From Muribaculaceae bacterium (lineage in GTDB: Bacteria > Bacteroidota > Bacteroidia > Bacteroidales > Muribaculaceae), in assembly GCA_022508985.1 (NCBI GenBank), contig JAFLUA010000004.1:1-64000 (forward strand): 64,000 bases of DNA, in the 5' to 3' direction. Under the pieces are notes generated by a model. It did no database searches and was not told the DNA's origin. It saw only the letters and a program-made list of their open reading frames with translations. Made by a program: the position numbers and the translations under genes. Positions 8,913 through 19,045 of the stretch are shown here, piece after piece. Each line of letters opens with the position of its first letter. Position 1 is the first letter of the stretch.

Positions 8913-9836
8913 TTAGTTCACTCTGAAGCGGTCGGTGCCGTCGCGGAAGAAAGCGACAATCTGGTCGGCAGCGGCGAGTCCGGCATTAAGGTTTGCTTCA
9001 GCGGTTTGTGCGCCGCTCTTTTTAGGAGTGAAGAAAACGCGGTCGGCAAAACGCTGGTTAAGCACGTCGGCATTTGAAGGCTTCACGTCGGCGAAGTATT
9101 TCAAATCGGTGCGTTCTTCAAGGACTTGGAGGAGGTCATCTTCATTGATAACTTCTTTGCGAGCAGTGTTAATGAGGACAGCACCTTTCGGCATCAGAGA
9201 AATAAGATTTCTGCCAATCGAACCGACAGTTTCGGGCGTAGCGGGGATATGAATCGAAACGATGTCGTTGTTTCTATAAAGGTCTTCAATGCTATCGGCC
9301 GGAGTTACGCCTTTTTCTTTCAAAACTTCGGTGGGGCAGTATGGGTCGATTGCTGACACATTCATGCCAAACCCTTTTGCAATAGCGGCCACGTGCCGGC
9401 TCACTTGTCCAAAGGCTTGTAGACCAAGCCGTTTGCCTGAAATCTCGAAGCCTGTAGCGCCGCTATATTTATTTCGAGCGGCCATGATAGCGAGACCAAT
9501 TACGAGCTCGGCCACGGCATTAGCATTTTGGCCGGGCGTATTTTCAACGATAGCACCGGCGGCAGTAGCAGCTTTTAGGTCGATGTTGTCGTAACCAGCT
9601 CCGGCTCTAACCACAATTTTCAGGTTAGGCGCAGATTTGAACAAAACTTCGTCGACGATATCGCTACGGACAATGAGCGCGTCGGCGTCGGCCACTGCTT
9701 GTCGAAGCTGGTCGGGCGAAGAGTATTTTTCGAGTAAAGCGAACTCGTGCCCGGCGTTTTCAATTCGTTGGCGAATACCCTCGACAGCTTTCGCCGAGAA
9801 AGGTTTTTCAGTAGCAACAAGAACTTTCATAATCAA
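8913..9836 (-). CDS. serA: D-3-phosphoglycerate dehydrogenase
   Basis: 307 aa; D-isomer 2-hydroxyacid dehydrogenase signature, [32 protein letters not shown]; overlaps serC. Confidence 0.9.
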   Translation of the reverse strand: MIMKVLVATEKPFSAKAVEGIRQRIENAGHEFALLEKYSSPDQLRQAVADADALIVRSDIVDEVLFKSAPNLKIVVRAGAGYDNIDLKAATAAGAIVENTPGQNANAVAELVIGLAIMAARNKYSGATGFEISGKRLGLQAFGQVSRHVAAIAKGFGMNVSAIDPYCPTEVLKEKGVTPADSIEDLYRNNDIVSIHIPATPETVGSIGRNLISLMPKGAVLINTARKEVINEDDLLQVLEERTDLKYFADVKPSNADVLNQRFADRVFFTPKKSGAQTAEANLNAGLAAADQIVAFFRDGTDRFRVN

Positions 9837-10903
9837 TGAGTTGTTTCAAAGTCGTGCATAGCTTCAACGAGAACTTGAACACTCGACAGTGGCAGTGCGT
9901 TGTATAGCGAAGCGCGGAAACCACCAACGGAGCGGTGCCCTTTAATACCGACGATACCCCTTGCGGCGCAGAATTCGACGAAAGCACTTTCGAGCGCGGC
10001 ATATTCGGGTTTCATAACGAAGCAAACGTTCATAATAGAACGGTCGGCGGGGTCGGTTACCGTGCCTTTGAACATTTTGCTATTGTCGATAGCATTGTAT
10101 AGTAGAGCCGCTTTTTCGAGGTCGCGACGTTCGAGTTCTTCAATACCGCCAAGCTGTTTGTAGTAGCGTAGCGTCTGAAGAGCAGAGAAAATAGGAAGCA
10201 CAGGGGGCGTGTTGAACATAGATCCTTTTTTGATGTGGGTGCGATAGTCGAGCATTGTCGGGATTGCACGATCAACGCGACCGAGCGCTTCTTCGCGTAC
10301 GATGACGAGAGTTACGCCAGCGGGTGCGAGGTTCTTTTGAGCGCCGGCATAGATGGCATCGTATCCTGAGAAGTCGATAGGACGCGAGAAAATGTCGGAG
10401 CTCATGTCGGCGACGATGCGGCAAGGCACTTTCGGGTCTTTACGAATCTCGGTGCCGTATATTGTATTGTTGGAAGTATAGTGGAAATAGTCGACGTCGG
10501 CCGGGACTTCATAGTCCTTAGGAATGAAAGTGTAGTTGCTGTCTTTAGAAGAGGCCAACACTTCCACCTCGCCGAAAAGGCGCGCTTCTTTGATAGCGTT
10601 AGAAGCCCATGTGCCGGTGTCGATATAAGCAGCTTTCTTTGCAAGCAGATTGTAAGGAATCATGCAGAATTGGAGCGAGGCGCCACCGCCGAGCCAAAGC
10701 ACTTCAAAGCCTGCCGGAATGTTTAGAATTTCTTTAACCAAGGCAGTTGCTTCGTCGATAACAGCTTGAAATTCTTTACCACGATGCGAAACTTCGAGAA
10801 TCGAAAGCCCTGTATTGGCAAAATTAAGGATAGCATCGGCCGTGTTCTGAATTGTGTACTCACTCAGAATGGATGGGCCTGCATAGAAGTTATGTTTTTT
10901 CAT
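9833..10903 (-). CDS. serC: 3-phosphoserine/phosphohydroxythreonine transaminase
   Basis: 356 aa; [24 protein letters not shown]...[14 protein letters not shown]. Confidence 0.95.
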   Translation of the reverse strand: MKKHNFYAGPSILSEYTIQNTADAILNFANTGLSILEVSHRGKEFQAVIDEATALVKEILNIPAGFEVLWLGGGASLQFCMIPYNLLAKKAAYIDTGTWASNAIKEARLFGEVEVLASSKDSNYTFIPKDYEVPADVDYFHYTSNNTIYGTEIRKDPKVPCRIVADMSSDIFSRPIDFSGYDAIYAGAQKNLAPAGVTLVIVREEALGRVDRAIPTMLDYRTHIKKGSMFNTPPVLPIFSALQTLRYYKQLGGIEELERRDLEKAALLYNAIDNSKMFKGTVTDPADRSIMNVCFVMKPEYAALESAFVEFCAARGIVGIKGHRSVGGFRASLYNALPLSSVQVLVEAMHDFETTH

Positions 10904-11057
10904 TATAAGTTAGTTGTTAATTATCGAAAAGTGTCTTCGGGAGTTAGAGTGCAAATATAAGAAAGTTTTTTGTTAACGACAATAGTCAAATTAATAATGA
11001 GGCTATAAATTTCGGTATAAAATCGGGATAAAAATAAAAAATGTTTAGGCAATGTGC

Positions 11058-11405
11058 TTAATTACTCCGGATGAAAAAAAGCCTTTGTGCGAGGGAGTTT
11101 GTATTTTGTTGATTATTAAAGGATGGAGGACATCCAGTCGACAATATGGTTTCGGCCATCCCATGGTATTTGAACTCAGTAGGGGCACCGTAGCTCACGC
11201 CAATAGTCTGTCCGGTCCACCCACTTTTAATTTTGTTCAATAGGTCGGCTCGGCTGAGAGTGAGAGTCGGCGGCACAGTTGCAGCGCACAAACCAACACA
11301 AAAAACAAGCGCCACGCAGCACAGCAGTGCAGAACGGTGGCGCTTGTTTTCTATATTACGAAATGTTTTGCTCATTGTGCTATCTGCAAAAAATACAGAG
11401 AGCAA
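11058..11405 (-). pseudogene. N-terminal remnant of a secreted ADP-ribosylglycohydrolase family protein
   Basis: Signal peptide then LTLSRADLLNKIKSGWTGQTIGVSYGAPTEFKYHG, after which family similarity is lost and the ORF ends (115 aa). Confidence 0.6.
11302..11350 (-). terminator. Intrinsic terminator of the acyl-CoA dehydrogenase-etf operon
   Basis: 14-bp stem AAAACAAGCGCCAC/GTGGCGCTTGTTTT, followed by a short T-run on the minus strand. Confidence 0.65.
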
Positions 11406-11425
11406 TTTTAGGTTTTATGAAATCG

Positions 11426-13126
11426 TTAGATTCCGTAAGCCGATAGCTGAGCCGGGTCGAAGTTAGCTATAAAATCGCTATGACGAGCCACTTCGGCTTG
11501 AGCAAACTTGGCATAAACGAGAGCAGTGTTGCAGAAAGAGCTGTCGGTTTTAGCGTCTTGGAGCAAAAGATAAGCCATTATTATATCTCCAGCCATTTCA
11601 ACAAGGCGACGAGCCATGAAGTCGAGATATTTGGGGTCGTTAGCATCGGTAACTTTAGCCAAAGCGTTGTCGAAAAGAGCGGTAAGCTCTTTCAGTGAGT
11701 TGGCAACGGGCGCGAGTTCGGCCGGGTATTCGATCTGGGCGTACGAGTCGATGAGGCTACGATAAGTACCTGTTGTGACGTGGCGAATTGCCGCAACGAC
11801 TTGCAGTTGGGTCGTGCCTTCGTAAATAGACGTTATGCGCGCGTCGCGGTAAATGCGTTCGCAGGCATAGTCTTTCATGAAGCCGGAACCTCCGTGAATC
11901 TGAATACAATCGTAAGCATTTTGGTTGCAATATTCGCTTCCGAGCCCTTTTGCCAGAGGCGTTAGCGCGTCGGCGAGACGAGTATAGTGCTTCATTTCGG
12001 CACGTTCGTTTTCGTCGAGTTTGCGTTCGCGAGCGATGTCTTCGTAAATTTTGTACATGTCGACAAATCTCGAAGTCTCGTATAGTAGAGCACGCGAAGC
12101 ATCGAGTTTAGCTTTCATTACGGCTAACATTTCAGCCACGGCAGGGAATTCGATGATAGCTTTGCCAAATTGGCGACGCTCTTTAGCATATTGCAATGCT
12201 TCGCGATAAGCTATTTCGCTAACGCCGACGCTTTGAGCAGCAATGCCGAGACGTGCGCCGTTCATGAGCGCCATAACGTATTTGATTAGGCCCATACGTC
12301 GCGAGCCACACAATTCGGCGGGAGCGTTTTTATATACAAGTTCGCAAGTAGGCGAACCTTTGATACCCATCTTGTTTTCGATGCGACGCACCGTAACACC
12401 GCCATTTCGTTTGTCGTAAATGAACATTGAAAGGCCACGACCATCTTTTGTTCCTTCTTCGGAGCGAGCGAGGACGAGATGAATGTCGCTGTCGCCGTTA
12501 GTGATGAAACGTTTTACGCCGTTAAGCACCCACGAGCCATCTTCGCGTTGAGAAGCTTTGAGCATAACGGATTGCAGGTCGGAACCGGCGTCGGGCTCGG
12601 TGAGGTCCATCGACATAGTTTCGCCTTCACAGACACGCGGAATATATTTTTCGCGCTGCTCTTCGCTACCGAATTCGTATAAAGTTTCGGCGCAATCTTG
12701 AAGGCCCCAAAGGTTTTCGAATCCGGTGTCGGCTCGGCTGACGATTTCGGCAGCCATGATATAAGGTGTAATGGGGAAGTTAAGCCCGCCAAAACGACGC
12801 GGCATAGCCATACCCATGAGGCCAGCTTTACGGCAAAGGTCGAGGTTTTCAACAGTGCCATCGGCATAGAAAGCTCGGCCGTCGGCACAAGAAGCGCCTT
12901 GGTGGTCGACACCTTCGGCGTTTTCAGCTATTTTACCACCGCAAATTTCGCCAACAATTTCAAGGACTTTTTCGTAATTGTCCATAGCATCCTCAAAGTT
13001 GGAAGGAGCGTAGTCAAATTTTTCGGCGTCGGAGAAGTTTCGTTCTCTCAGTTCAACAATCTTATGCATCAAAGGGTGGTTAAGGTGATGCTTAAGGTTG
13101 GGGTTATCGGTATAGAAATTAGCCAT
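11426..13126 (-). CDS. Acyl-CoA dehydrogenase
   Basis: 566 aa; MGMAMPRRFGGLNFP, MDLTEPDAGSDLQSV, QIHGGSGFMKDYACERIYRDARITSIYEGTTQLQ. Confidence 0.95.
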   Translation of the reverse strand: MANFYTDNPNLKHHLNHPLMHKIVELRERNFSDAEKFDYAPSNFEDAMDNYEKVLEIVGEICGGKIAENAEGVDHQGASCADGRAFYADGTVENLDLCRKAGLMGMAMPRRFGGLNFPITPYIMAAEIVSRADTGFENLWGLQDCAETLYEFGSEEQREKYIPRVCEGETMSMDLTEPDAGSDLQSVMLKASQREDGSWVLNGVKRFITNGDSDIHLVLARSEEGTKDGRGLSMFIYDKRNGGVTVRRIENKMGIKGSPTCELVYKNAPAELCGSRRMGLIKYVMALMNGARLGIAAQSVGVSEIAYREALQYAKERRQFGKAIIEFPAVAEMLAVMKAKLDASRALLYETSRFVDMYKIYEDIARERKLDENERAEMKHYTRLADALTPLAKGLGSEYCNQNAYDCIQIHGGSGFMKDYACERIYRDARITSIYEGTTQLQVVAAIRHVTTGTYRSLIDSYAQIEYPAELAPVANSLKELTALFDNALAKVTDANDPKYLDFMARRLVEMAGDIIMAYLLLQDAKTDSSFCNTALVYAKFAQAEVARHSDFIANFDPAQLSAYGI

Positions 13127-13129
13127 TGC

Positions 13130-14158
13130 TTACTTGGAATTTTTCTTGTAATACTTGATTAGTTTAGGCACGATATCTTCCATGTCGCCAGTAATAACGT
13201 AATCGGCGATAGTGTTGATAGGTGCGTTTGGGTCGTTGTTGATAGATATAATAATCGAGCTTTCTTGCATACCTGCAATGTGCTGAATCTGGCCTGAAAT
13301 ACCGCAAGCGATATAAAGTTTAGGACGCACGGTAACACCTGTTTGTCCAATCTGACGGTCGTGCTCGATGAATCCGGCATCGACGGCAGCACGCGAAGCA
13401 CCCACTTCAGCGCCGAGGGTGTCGGCGAGGTCGAAGAGGAGTTGGAAGTTTTCTTTAGACCCAACGCCATAACCACCGGCAACGATAATAGGAGCGTTTT
13501 TGATGTTTACTTTCGATTTTTCGATGTGACGGTCGATAACTTCAACAACAAAGTCGGTGTCGCTAACGTAATCGGCGGCTTTAAGGTCGACCACTTTACC
13601 TTTGTGGTTGGCATCGTATATCTCTTTTTTCATAACGCCTTCGCGCACAGTAGCCATCTGCGGGCGGCAGTCGGGGTTGACGATAGTAGCAACGATGTTA
13701 CCACCAAAAGCGGGTCGAATTTGATAAAGGAGGTCGGTGTATTCTTTACCTGTTTTAATGTCTTTGTGGTCGCCTATTTCGAGCGCGGTACAGTCGGCAG
13801 TAAGGCCGCTGTGCAGGCAAGAGCTAACTCTTGGGCCGAGGTCACGACCGATGCAAGTAGCACCCATAAGGCAAATCTGCGGTTGTATTTCGCGGAAAAG
13901 CTTTATTAAGATGGCCGCATGCGGATTAGAAGTGTAAGGGAAGAGACGACTATCTTCTACTTTATAAACGGTGTCGGCGCCATAAGGGAAAATTTGACTT
14001 TCGATTCCTTGAAGATTGTCGCCAATGACGAGGGCTTCAAGATTTACGCCAAGGCGGTCGGCTAAGACACGACCTTTTGTGAGGAGCTCGAGGCTGACGT
14101 CGGCAACCCGACCTTCGTCGAACTCGCAATAAACTATGAGGTTATTTTTTTCAGACAT
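13130..14158 (-). CDS. etfA: Electron transfer flavoprotein subunit alpha
   Basis: 342 aa; VGASRAAVDAGFIEHDRQIGQTGVTVRPKLYIACGISGQIQH...ISINNDPNAPI. Confidence 0.95.
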   Translation of the reverse strand: MSEKNNLIVYCEFDEGRVADVSLELLTKGRVLADRLGVNLEALVIGDNLQGIESQIFPYGADTVYKVEDSRLFPYTSNPHAAILIKLFREIQPQICLMGATCIGRDLGPRVSSCLHSGLTADCTALEIGDHKDIKTGKEYTDLLYQIRPAFGGNIVATIVNPDCRPQMATVREGVMKKEIYDANHKGKVVDLKAADYVSDTDFVVEVIDRHIEKSKVNIKNAPIIVAGGYGVGSKENFQLLFDLADTLGAEVGASRAAVDAGFIEHDRQIGQTGVTVRPKLYIACGISGQIQHIAGMQESSIIISINNDPNAPINTIADYVITGDMEDIVPKLIKYYKKNSK

Positions 14159-14182
14159 AGATGTAATATGAAAATAAGGGCC

Positions 14183-15055
14183 TTAGCCGATAGTGTGGTT
14201 AGCAATGAGTTCTTTAATGAGCTCTTCAATCTGGTTATCATCGTTATCAAGACGTCGGCTTTCTTTAGCGGTGAAAACGACGTTTTCGATAGCTTTAACT
14301 TTGGTAGGAGAACCCGGGAGCCCGATTTGATCAGGGTCAGCGTTGACGAAAGCGGCACTCCATTCAGCTATATTAAGCTCGGGGTTGGCTTGGATACGTG
14401 CTTTAGCGATGTCGCTGAGATTAGCAACTTCGGAAGTAGAAGCGGCGTATTTATATTTCATAACGCGTTTAGCGTTTCGTGGGCGACATTCGGCAGCTGA
14501 ACCGTTAACGGTAACGACGCAAGGAAGCGGTGCCACGACAGTCTCGACACCGTGTTCGAGACGACGCTTAATTGTAACTTTTCCGTTGTTTACGCTGATA
14601 ATCTCTTCGGCGTATGTAACTTGAGGCAACCCCAATTTTTCAGCAATTTGAGGGCCTACTTGTGCGGTGTCGCCATCGATAGCTTGTCGCCCACCAAGAA
14701 TGATATCGTATTTGCCGAATTTCTTAACGGCCTGAGCGAGCGAGTATGAAGTAGCGAGGGTGTCGGCCCCACCGAGTGCGCGGTCGGTAAGAACGATTCC
14801 GGCATCTGCGCCGCGGAAAATTGCTTCGCGAATAATTTCGGCAGCACGAGGAAGCCCCATTGTGAGAATCGTAACTTTGCTACCGGGATGTGTATCTTTC
14901 AATCTAAGAGCCTGCTCGAGAGCGTTAAGGTCTTCGGGATTGAAAATAGCAGGAAGCGCGGCGCGATTAATAGTGCCGTCTTCCTTCATTGCATCTTTGC
15001 CTACGTTGCGGGTGTCGGGCACCTGCTTGGCAAGCACTATGATGTTCAAACTCAT
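14183..15055 (-). CDS. etfB: Electron transfer flavoprotein subunit beta
   Basis: 290 aa; IIVLAKQVPDTRNV...NPEDLNALEQALRLK...GRQAIDGDTAQVGPQIAEKLGLPQVTYAEE. Confidence 0.95.
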   Translation of the reverse strand: MSLNIIVLAKQVPDTRNVGKDAMKEDGTINRAALPAIFNPEDLNALEQALRLKDTHPGSKVTILTMGLPRAAEIIREAIFRGADAGIVLTDRALGGADTLATSYSLAQAVKKFGKYDIILGGRQAIDGDTAQVGPQIAEKLGLPQVTYAEEIISVNNGKVTIKRRLEHGVETVVAPLPCVVTVNGSAAECRPRNAKRVMKYKYAASTSEVANLSDIAKARIQANPELNIAEWSAAFVNADPDQIGLPGSPTKVKAIENVVFTAKESRRLDNDDNQIEELIKELIANHTIG

Positions 15056-15188
15056 AAAATACGTAATTTTATTGATTTATACTTTTAGTCATATTTAGCC
15101 CACAAAAGTACTAATTTTTTGTTTTACAATCAAAAGAATAGGACAGTCGTGGCGCCCGAGTGTAGTTAAAATTTCTTAATTGGCATGC

Positions 15189-18100
15189 TTAAGCTTTAGT
15201 AGCTTTCTCAATCCATCGACGAGCATTAACGAAAGCTTTAATCCACACGGCTACTTCGTCGTTACTACGTTGGTGAGGGTAATATGCCCATTGCCAAGGG
15301 AATATAGCGCGTTCGAGGTGAGGCATAATAGCGAGGTGCCGTCCATCGGCCGAAGCTAAAGCCGCAATGTCGTGTTCACTACCGTTGGGATTACCGGGGT
15401 ATGATGAATAAGCGTACTTGCCAACGACTTGAAGGCCGCTTGCCTTAAGACCATTAGAAAAATGGAATCGCCCTTCGCCGTGCGCAACCCAGATACCAGC
15501 CTTCATTCCTGAAAGGTTACCAAACATAACACTATTATTTTGAGGCACTTTCACTGACAAGAACGTAGACTCGAATTTACCGGATCTGTTGTGGCACATT
15601 TCAACATGTTTTTCGCCTTTATCGTTTGTTCCAGCTCCTAACAAATCGAGTTCAACCATCAGTTGACAGCCGTTACAAACGCCGAGGCTTAAAGTGTCGG
15701 GGCGGTCGTAGAAACGTTTCAGAGTGTTTCTTGCTGTGTCGTTCCATCTGAATCCACTGGCCCAACCTTTGGCAGAGCCTAAAACGTCGCTGTTAGAGAA
15801 GCCTCCACAGAACACTATCATGTTGATATCGTCGAGCATCTCTCGACCGCTCATAAGGTCGGTCATATGCACGTCTTTAACGTCGAAACCGGCGAGGTGC
15901 AGTGAGTAAGCCATTTCGCGGTCGCCGTTAACGCCTTTTTCGCGTATAATAGCCGCTCTCGTACCGCTTGCTTTTCTTCGGCGAGGAGTTATTCCGAGAG
16001 ATTTGAAAGTTCCGTCGAAAGAAGCCGGGAGGCGGTATTTCACCGGTTGGCAATCGAAGTTTTCAAAACGGCTGTCGGCGCAATCCTTCGCTGTTTGAAT
16101 GCAATCGAAATGATATGACGGTTCATACCAGCGACGACGTAGTGCGGGTATCTCAGCGGAGTATGCACAATTGCCGTTATGGCTAATTGTAATGGTATTC
16201 TCTTTAGAAGTAGCGGCTATGGCAATGCAGCGCAGGCGAGCTGCATTGATGGCCTTTACGAATTTCCTTTCATTTTTGTCAGTTACTTGCACCACGACAG
16301 CCGGGTTTTCAGCGAATAGGATTTTCACCAAGTCGGATTCTCCGAAGGCGTTGAAGTTGTCGGTGTAAAAGTTTAATCCGCCGTTGGTGTTGGCGAAACA
16401 CATTTCGAGCAGTGCAGTGATAAGACCGCCAGCGCTAACGTCGTGCAAAGCTTCGGCAAGCCCTTGTCGGCATATTTCGCTAACACAAGCATAGGCTTTG
16501 CGGAAGTATGAAGCATTTTTAACGTCGGGGGCGTCGCCACCCATTTTACCGAGAGACTGTGCAAGCGCCGAGCCACCGAGAGCGAGAGGGGTATTGCAGA
16601 AATCGATGTAATATAATGTGGAGTTTAGCGACGGGTTAATTACCGGCCCTACACACATGCGGATATCGTGAACCGGCGCCGATGCTGAAATAATGACAGT
16701 ACCCGGTGCCGTTACTTTAGATCCGTCGGGATATTTCTGGGTCATCGAGAGGCTGTCTTTACCCGTTGGGATGTTGCATCCGAGAGCGCAAGCGAAATCG
16801 CTACAAGCTTCAACGGCGCGATATAAAGCGGCATCTTCGCCCGGATTTTTACACGGCCACATCCAGTTGGCGCTGAGCGAGACCGCGTTTAGCGACTTAG
16901 GTGTTACCGCTCCGACAAGGTTGGTTAGTGCTTCTGCAATAGCGAGACGCGAAGCTGCTTCGGGGTTAGTGAGAGCTATTTGTGGAGCATGACCTATTGA
17001 TGTGGCAATGCCTTCTTTGCCGTGATAGTCGAGTGCAACAGCACCGAAGTCGCTTAATGGAAGTTGGAGCTGTCCTTGGCATTGTTGACGAGCAACATGC
17101 CCAGTTACGCTACGGTCGACTTTATTTGTGAGCCAATCTTTGCAAGCGACGGCGTCGAGGCTCAGCACTGCATCGATGTATTCTCCAATATTATTGGAGT
17201 CGTATTCAGCTTGTGCGAAATGCGGAGTAACAGTAGAGTCGGTGATGACCGTCTTCGGCGGATTCCCAAGCATGTCTTCGACAGCGAGGTCGATAGCAGC
17301 TTGACCTTTTTTACGACGGAACAGGAGTCGATGATCGTTGGTTGTTTGTCCTACGATATATAGAGGCGCACGTTCGCGGCTGGCAATACGTTCGATAAGC
17401 GGGATGTCTTTTTCGTTAACAATAAAGCCCATTCTTTCTTGACTTTCGTTTCCGATAATCTCTTTGTCGGAAAGAGTAGGGTCTCCAACGGGGAGAGCAT
17501 CGATATCGATATTGCCGCCAGTAGACTCTATGAGTTCAGAAAGAGCGTTAAGGTGGCCACCGGCGCCATGGTCGTGTATTGAAACGATTGGGTTTTCTTT
17601 GCTTTCAGCCAAAGAGCGGATGAGATTGGCCACACGTTTTTGCATTTCGGGGTTTGCCCTTTGCACGGCATTGAGTTCAATAGCGCCGGCATATCTTCCG
17701 GTGTCTACAGAAGAAACGGCGCCCCCACCCATACCGATACGATAGTTGTCGCCACCGGCTAAGACAACGCTTTGTCCGGCTTCGGGTTGGCCTTTTAGAG
17801 CCTGGTCGGCGGTAGCATATCCAACGCCACCGGCCAACATAATCACTTTGTCGAAGCCGTAGATGCGGTTGTCTTCTTTATGCTCAAAAGTGAGCAGTGA
17901 GCCACATATCAGCGGTTGTCCGAATTTGTTGCCGAAGTCGGAAGCACCATTCGAAGCTTTAATCAAAATGTCGGCCGGAGACTGATATAGCCATTTACGC
18001 TCGGGTATGGCATTTTCCCAACGGCGAGATACTTTTTCGATGCGAGGGTATGAAGTCATGTACACAGCTGTACCGGCCAATGGGAGGCTTGCCCGACCAC

Positions 18101-18923
18101 CGCCGAGACGGTCGCGTATTTCGCCACCGCTACCTGTTGCAGCTCCGTTGAAAGGCTCTACCGTAGTAGGGAAATTATGTGTTTCGGCTTTTAATGACAA
18201 TACCGTGTCGATTTTGCGCTCGGAGAAAAAAGCCGGTTCGTCGCCGCGTTCAGGCGCAAATTGCATAACGGCAGGACCTTCTACGAAAGCAACGTTATCT
18301 TTGTAAGCCGATACTAATTTTCCGGGGTTTACTTGGCTTGTGCGTTTTATGAGTTTGAAAAGCGTCGACGGTTTTTCTTCGCCGTCGATTATGAATGTGC
18401 CGTTGAAAATTTTGTGTCGGCAGTGCTCTGAGTTAACTTGAGAAAAGCCAAACACTTCGCTGTCGGTGAGAGGTCGGCCGAGTCGTTTAGAGAGCTCGGC
18501 GAGGTATTCCTCTTCTTCTTTGCTAAGCGCAAGACCTTCACGCGCGTTGTATTCGGCAATGTCGCTTATGAATTCTTGCGGTGCCGGTGCTGTGTCGATA
18601 TTGAAAACGTCGGCACCGGGGTTGCTGTAGATGGCTTGCAACATAGGGTCGAAGTTCTTATCGCTATCGACCGGAATAAACATTTCAATACGAGAAATGC
18701 CGTCGAGCCCCATGTTTTGAGTAATCTCAACGGCATTTGTACTCCAAGGAGTAATCATTTCTTTGCGTGGGCCAACGAATGTGCCAGACAATGCAACACC
18801 TTGGCCAAGAGGAAGTGCGCCACTGAATAGCCAGCGCAGACGTTCGTTCTCACTGTCGCTAAAACAGTGGTCGGTGTCAACGGCATAAGCAATGCCGTTA
18901 GGGGTGGTAAAGAAAACAACCAT
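15189..18923 (-). CDS. purL: Phosphoribosylformylglycinamidine synthase
   Basis: 1244 aa; SEHCRHKIFNGTFIIDGEEK, KAETHNFPTTVEPFNGAATGSGGEIRD, C-terminal glutaminase LGVCNGCQL. Confidence 0.97.
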   Translation of the reverse strand: MVVFFTTPNGIAYAVDTDHCFSDSENERLRWLFSGALPLGQGVALSGTFVGPRKEMITPWSTNAVEITQNMGLDGISRIEMFIPVDSDKNFDPMLQAIYSNPGADVFNIDTAPAPQEFISDIAEYNAREGLALSKEEEEYLAELSKRLGRPLTDSEVFGFSQVNSEHCRHKIFNGTFIIDGEEKPSTLFKLIKRTSQVNPGKLVSAYKDNVAFVEGPAVMQFAPERGDEPAFFSERKIDTVLSLKAETHNFPTTVEPFNGAATGSGGEIRDRLGGGRASLPLAGTAVYMTSYPRIEKVSRRWENAIPERKWLYQSPADILIKASNGASDFGNKFGQPLICGSLLTFEHKEDNRIYGFDKVIMLAGGVGYATADQALKGQPEAGQSVVLAGGDNYRIGMGGGAVSSVDTGRYAGAIELNAVQRANPEMQKRVANLIRSLAESKENPIVSIHDHGAGGHLNALSELIESTGGNIDIDALPVGDPTLSDKEIIGNESQERMGFIVNEKDIPLIERIASRERAPLYIVGQTTNDHRLLFRRKKGQAAIDLAVEDMLGNPPKTVITDSTVTPHFAQAEYDSNNIGEYIDAVLSLDAVACKDWLTNKVDRSVTGHVARQQCQGQLQLPLSDFGAVALDYHGKEGIATSIGHAPQIALTNPEAASRLAIAEALTNLVGAVTPKSLNAVSLSANWMWPCKNPGEDAALYRAVEACSDFACALGCNIPTGKDSLSMTQKYPDGSKVTAPGTVIISASAPVHDIRMCVGPVINPSLNSTLYYIDFCNTPLALGGSALAQSLGKMGGDAPDVKNASYFRKAYACVSEICRQGLAEALHDVSAGGLITALLEMCFANTNGGLNFYTDNFNAFGESDLVKILFAENPAVVVQVTDKNERKFVKAINAARLRCIAIAATSKENTITISHNGNCAYSAEIPALRRRWYEPSYHFDCIQTAKDCADSRFENFDCQPVKYRLPASFDGTFKSLGITPRRRKASGTRAAIIREKGVNGDREMAYSLHLAGFDVKDVHMTDLMSGREMLDDINMIVFCGGFSNSDVLGSAKGWASGFRWNDTARNTLKRFYDRPDTLSLGVCNGCQLMVELDLLGAGTNDKGEKHVEMCHNRSGKFESTFLSVKVPQNNSVMFGNLSGMKAGIWVAHGEGRFHFSNGLKASGLQVVGKYAYSSYPGNPNGSEHDIAALASADGRHLAIMPHLERAIFPWQWAYYPHQRSNDEVAVWIKAFVNARRWIEKATKA

Positions 18924-18992
18924 CGGGTGATTTTGATAATAATTTTAGACTACAAAATTACAAAAAAATCCGCGAAGGGCAAAAATAAAAAA

Positions 18993-19026
18993 GAGGGTGT
19001 GTCGGCTTATGCTTCGACACACCCTC
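18993..19026 (-). terminator. Intrinsic terminator of the TPR gene
   Basis: Perfect 12-bp stem GAGGGTGTGTCG/CGACACACCCTC followed on the minus strand by TTTTTTATTTTT. Confidence 0.8.
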
Positions 19027-19045
19027 GAAAGGCTACAGGCAGAGT

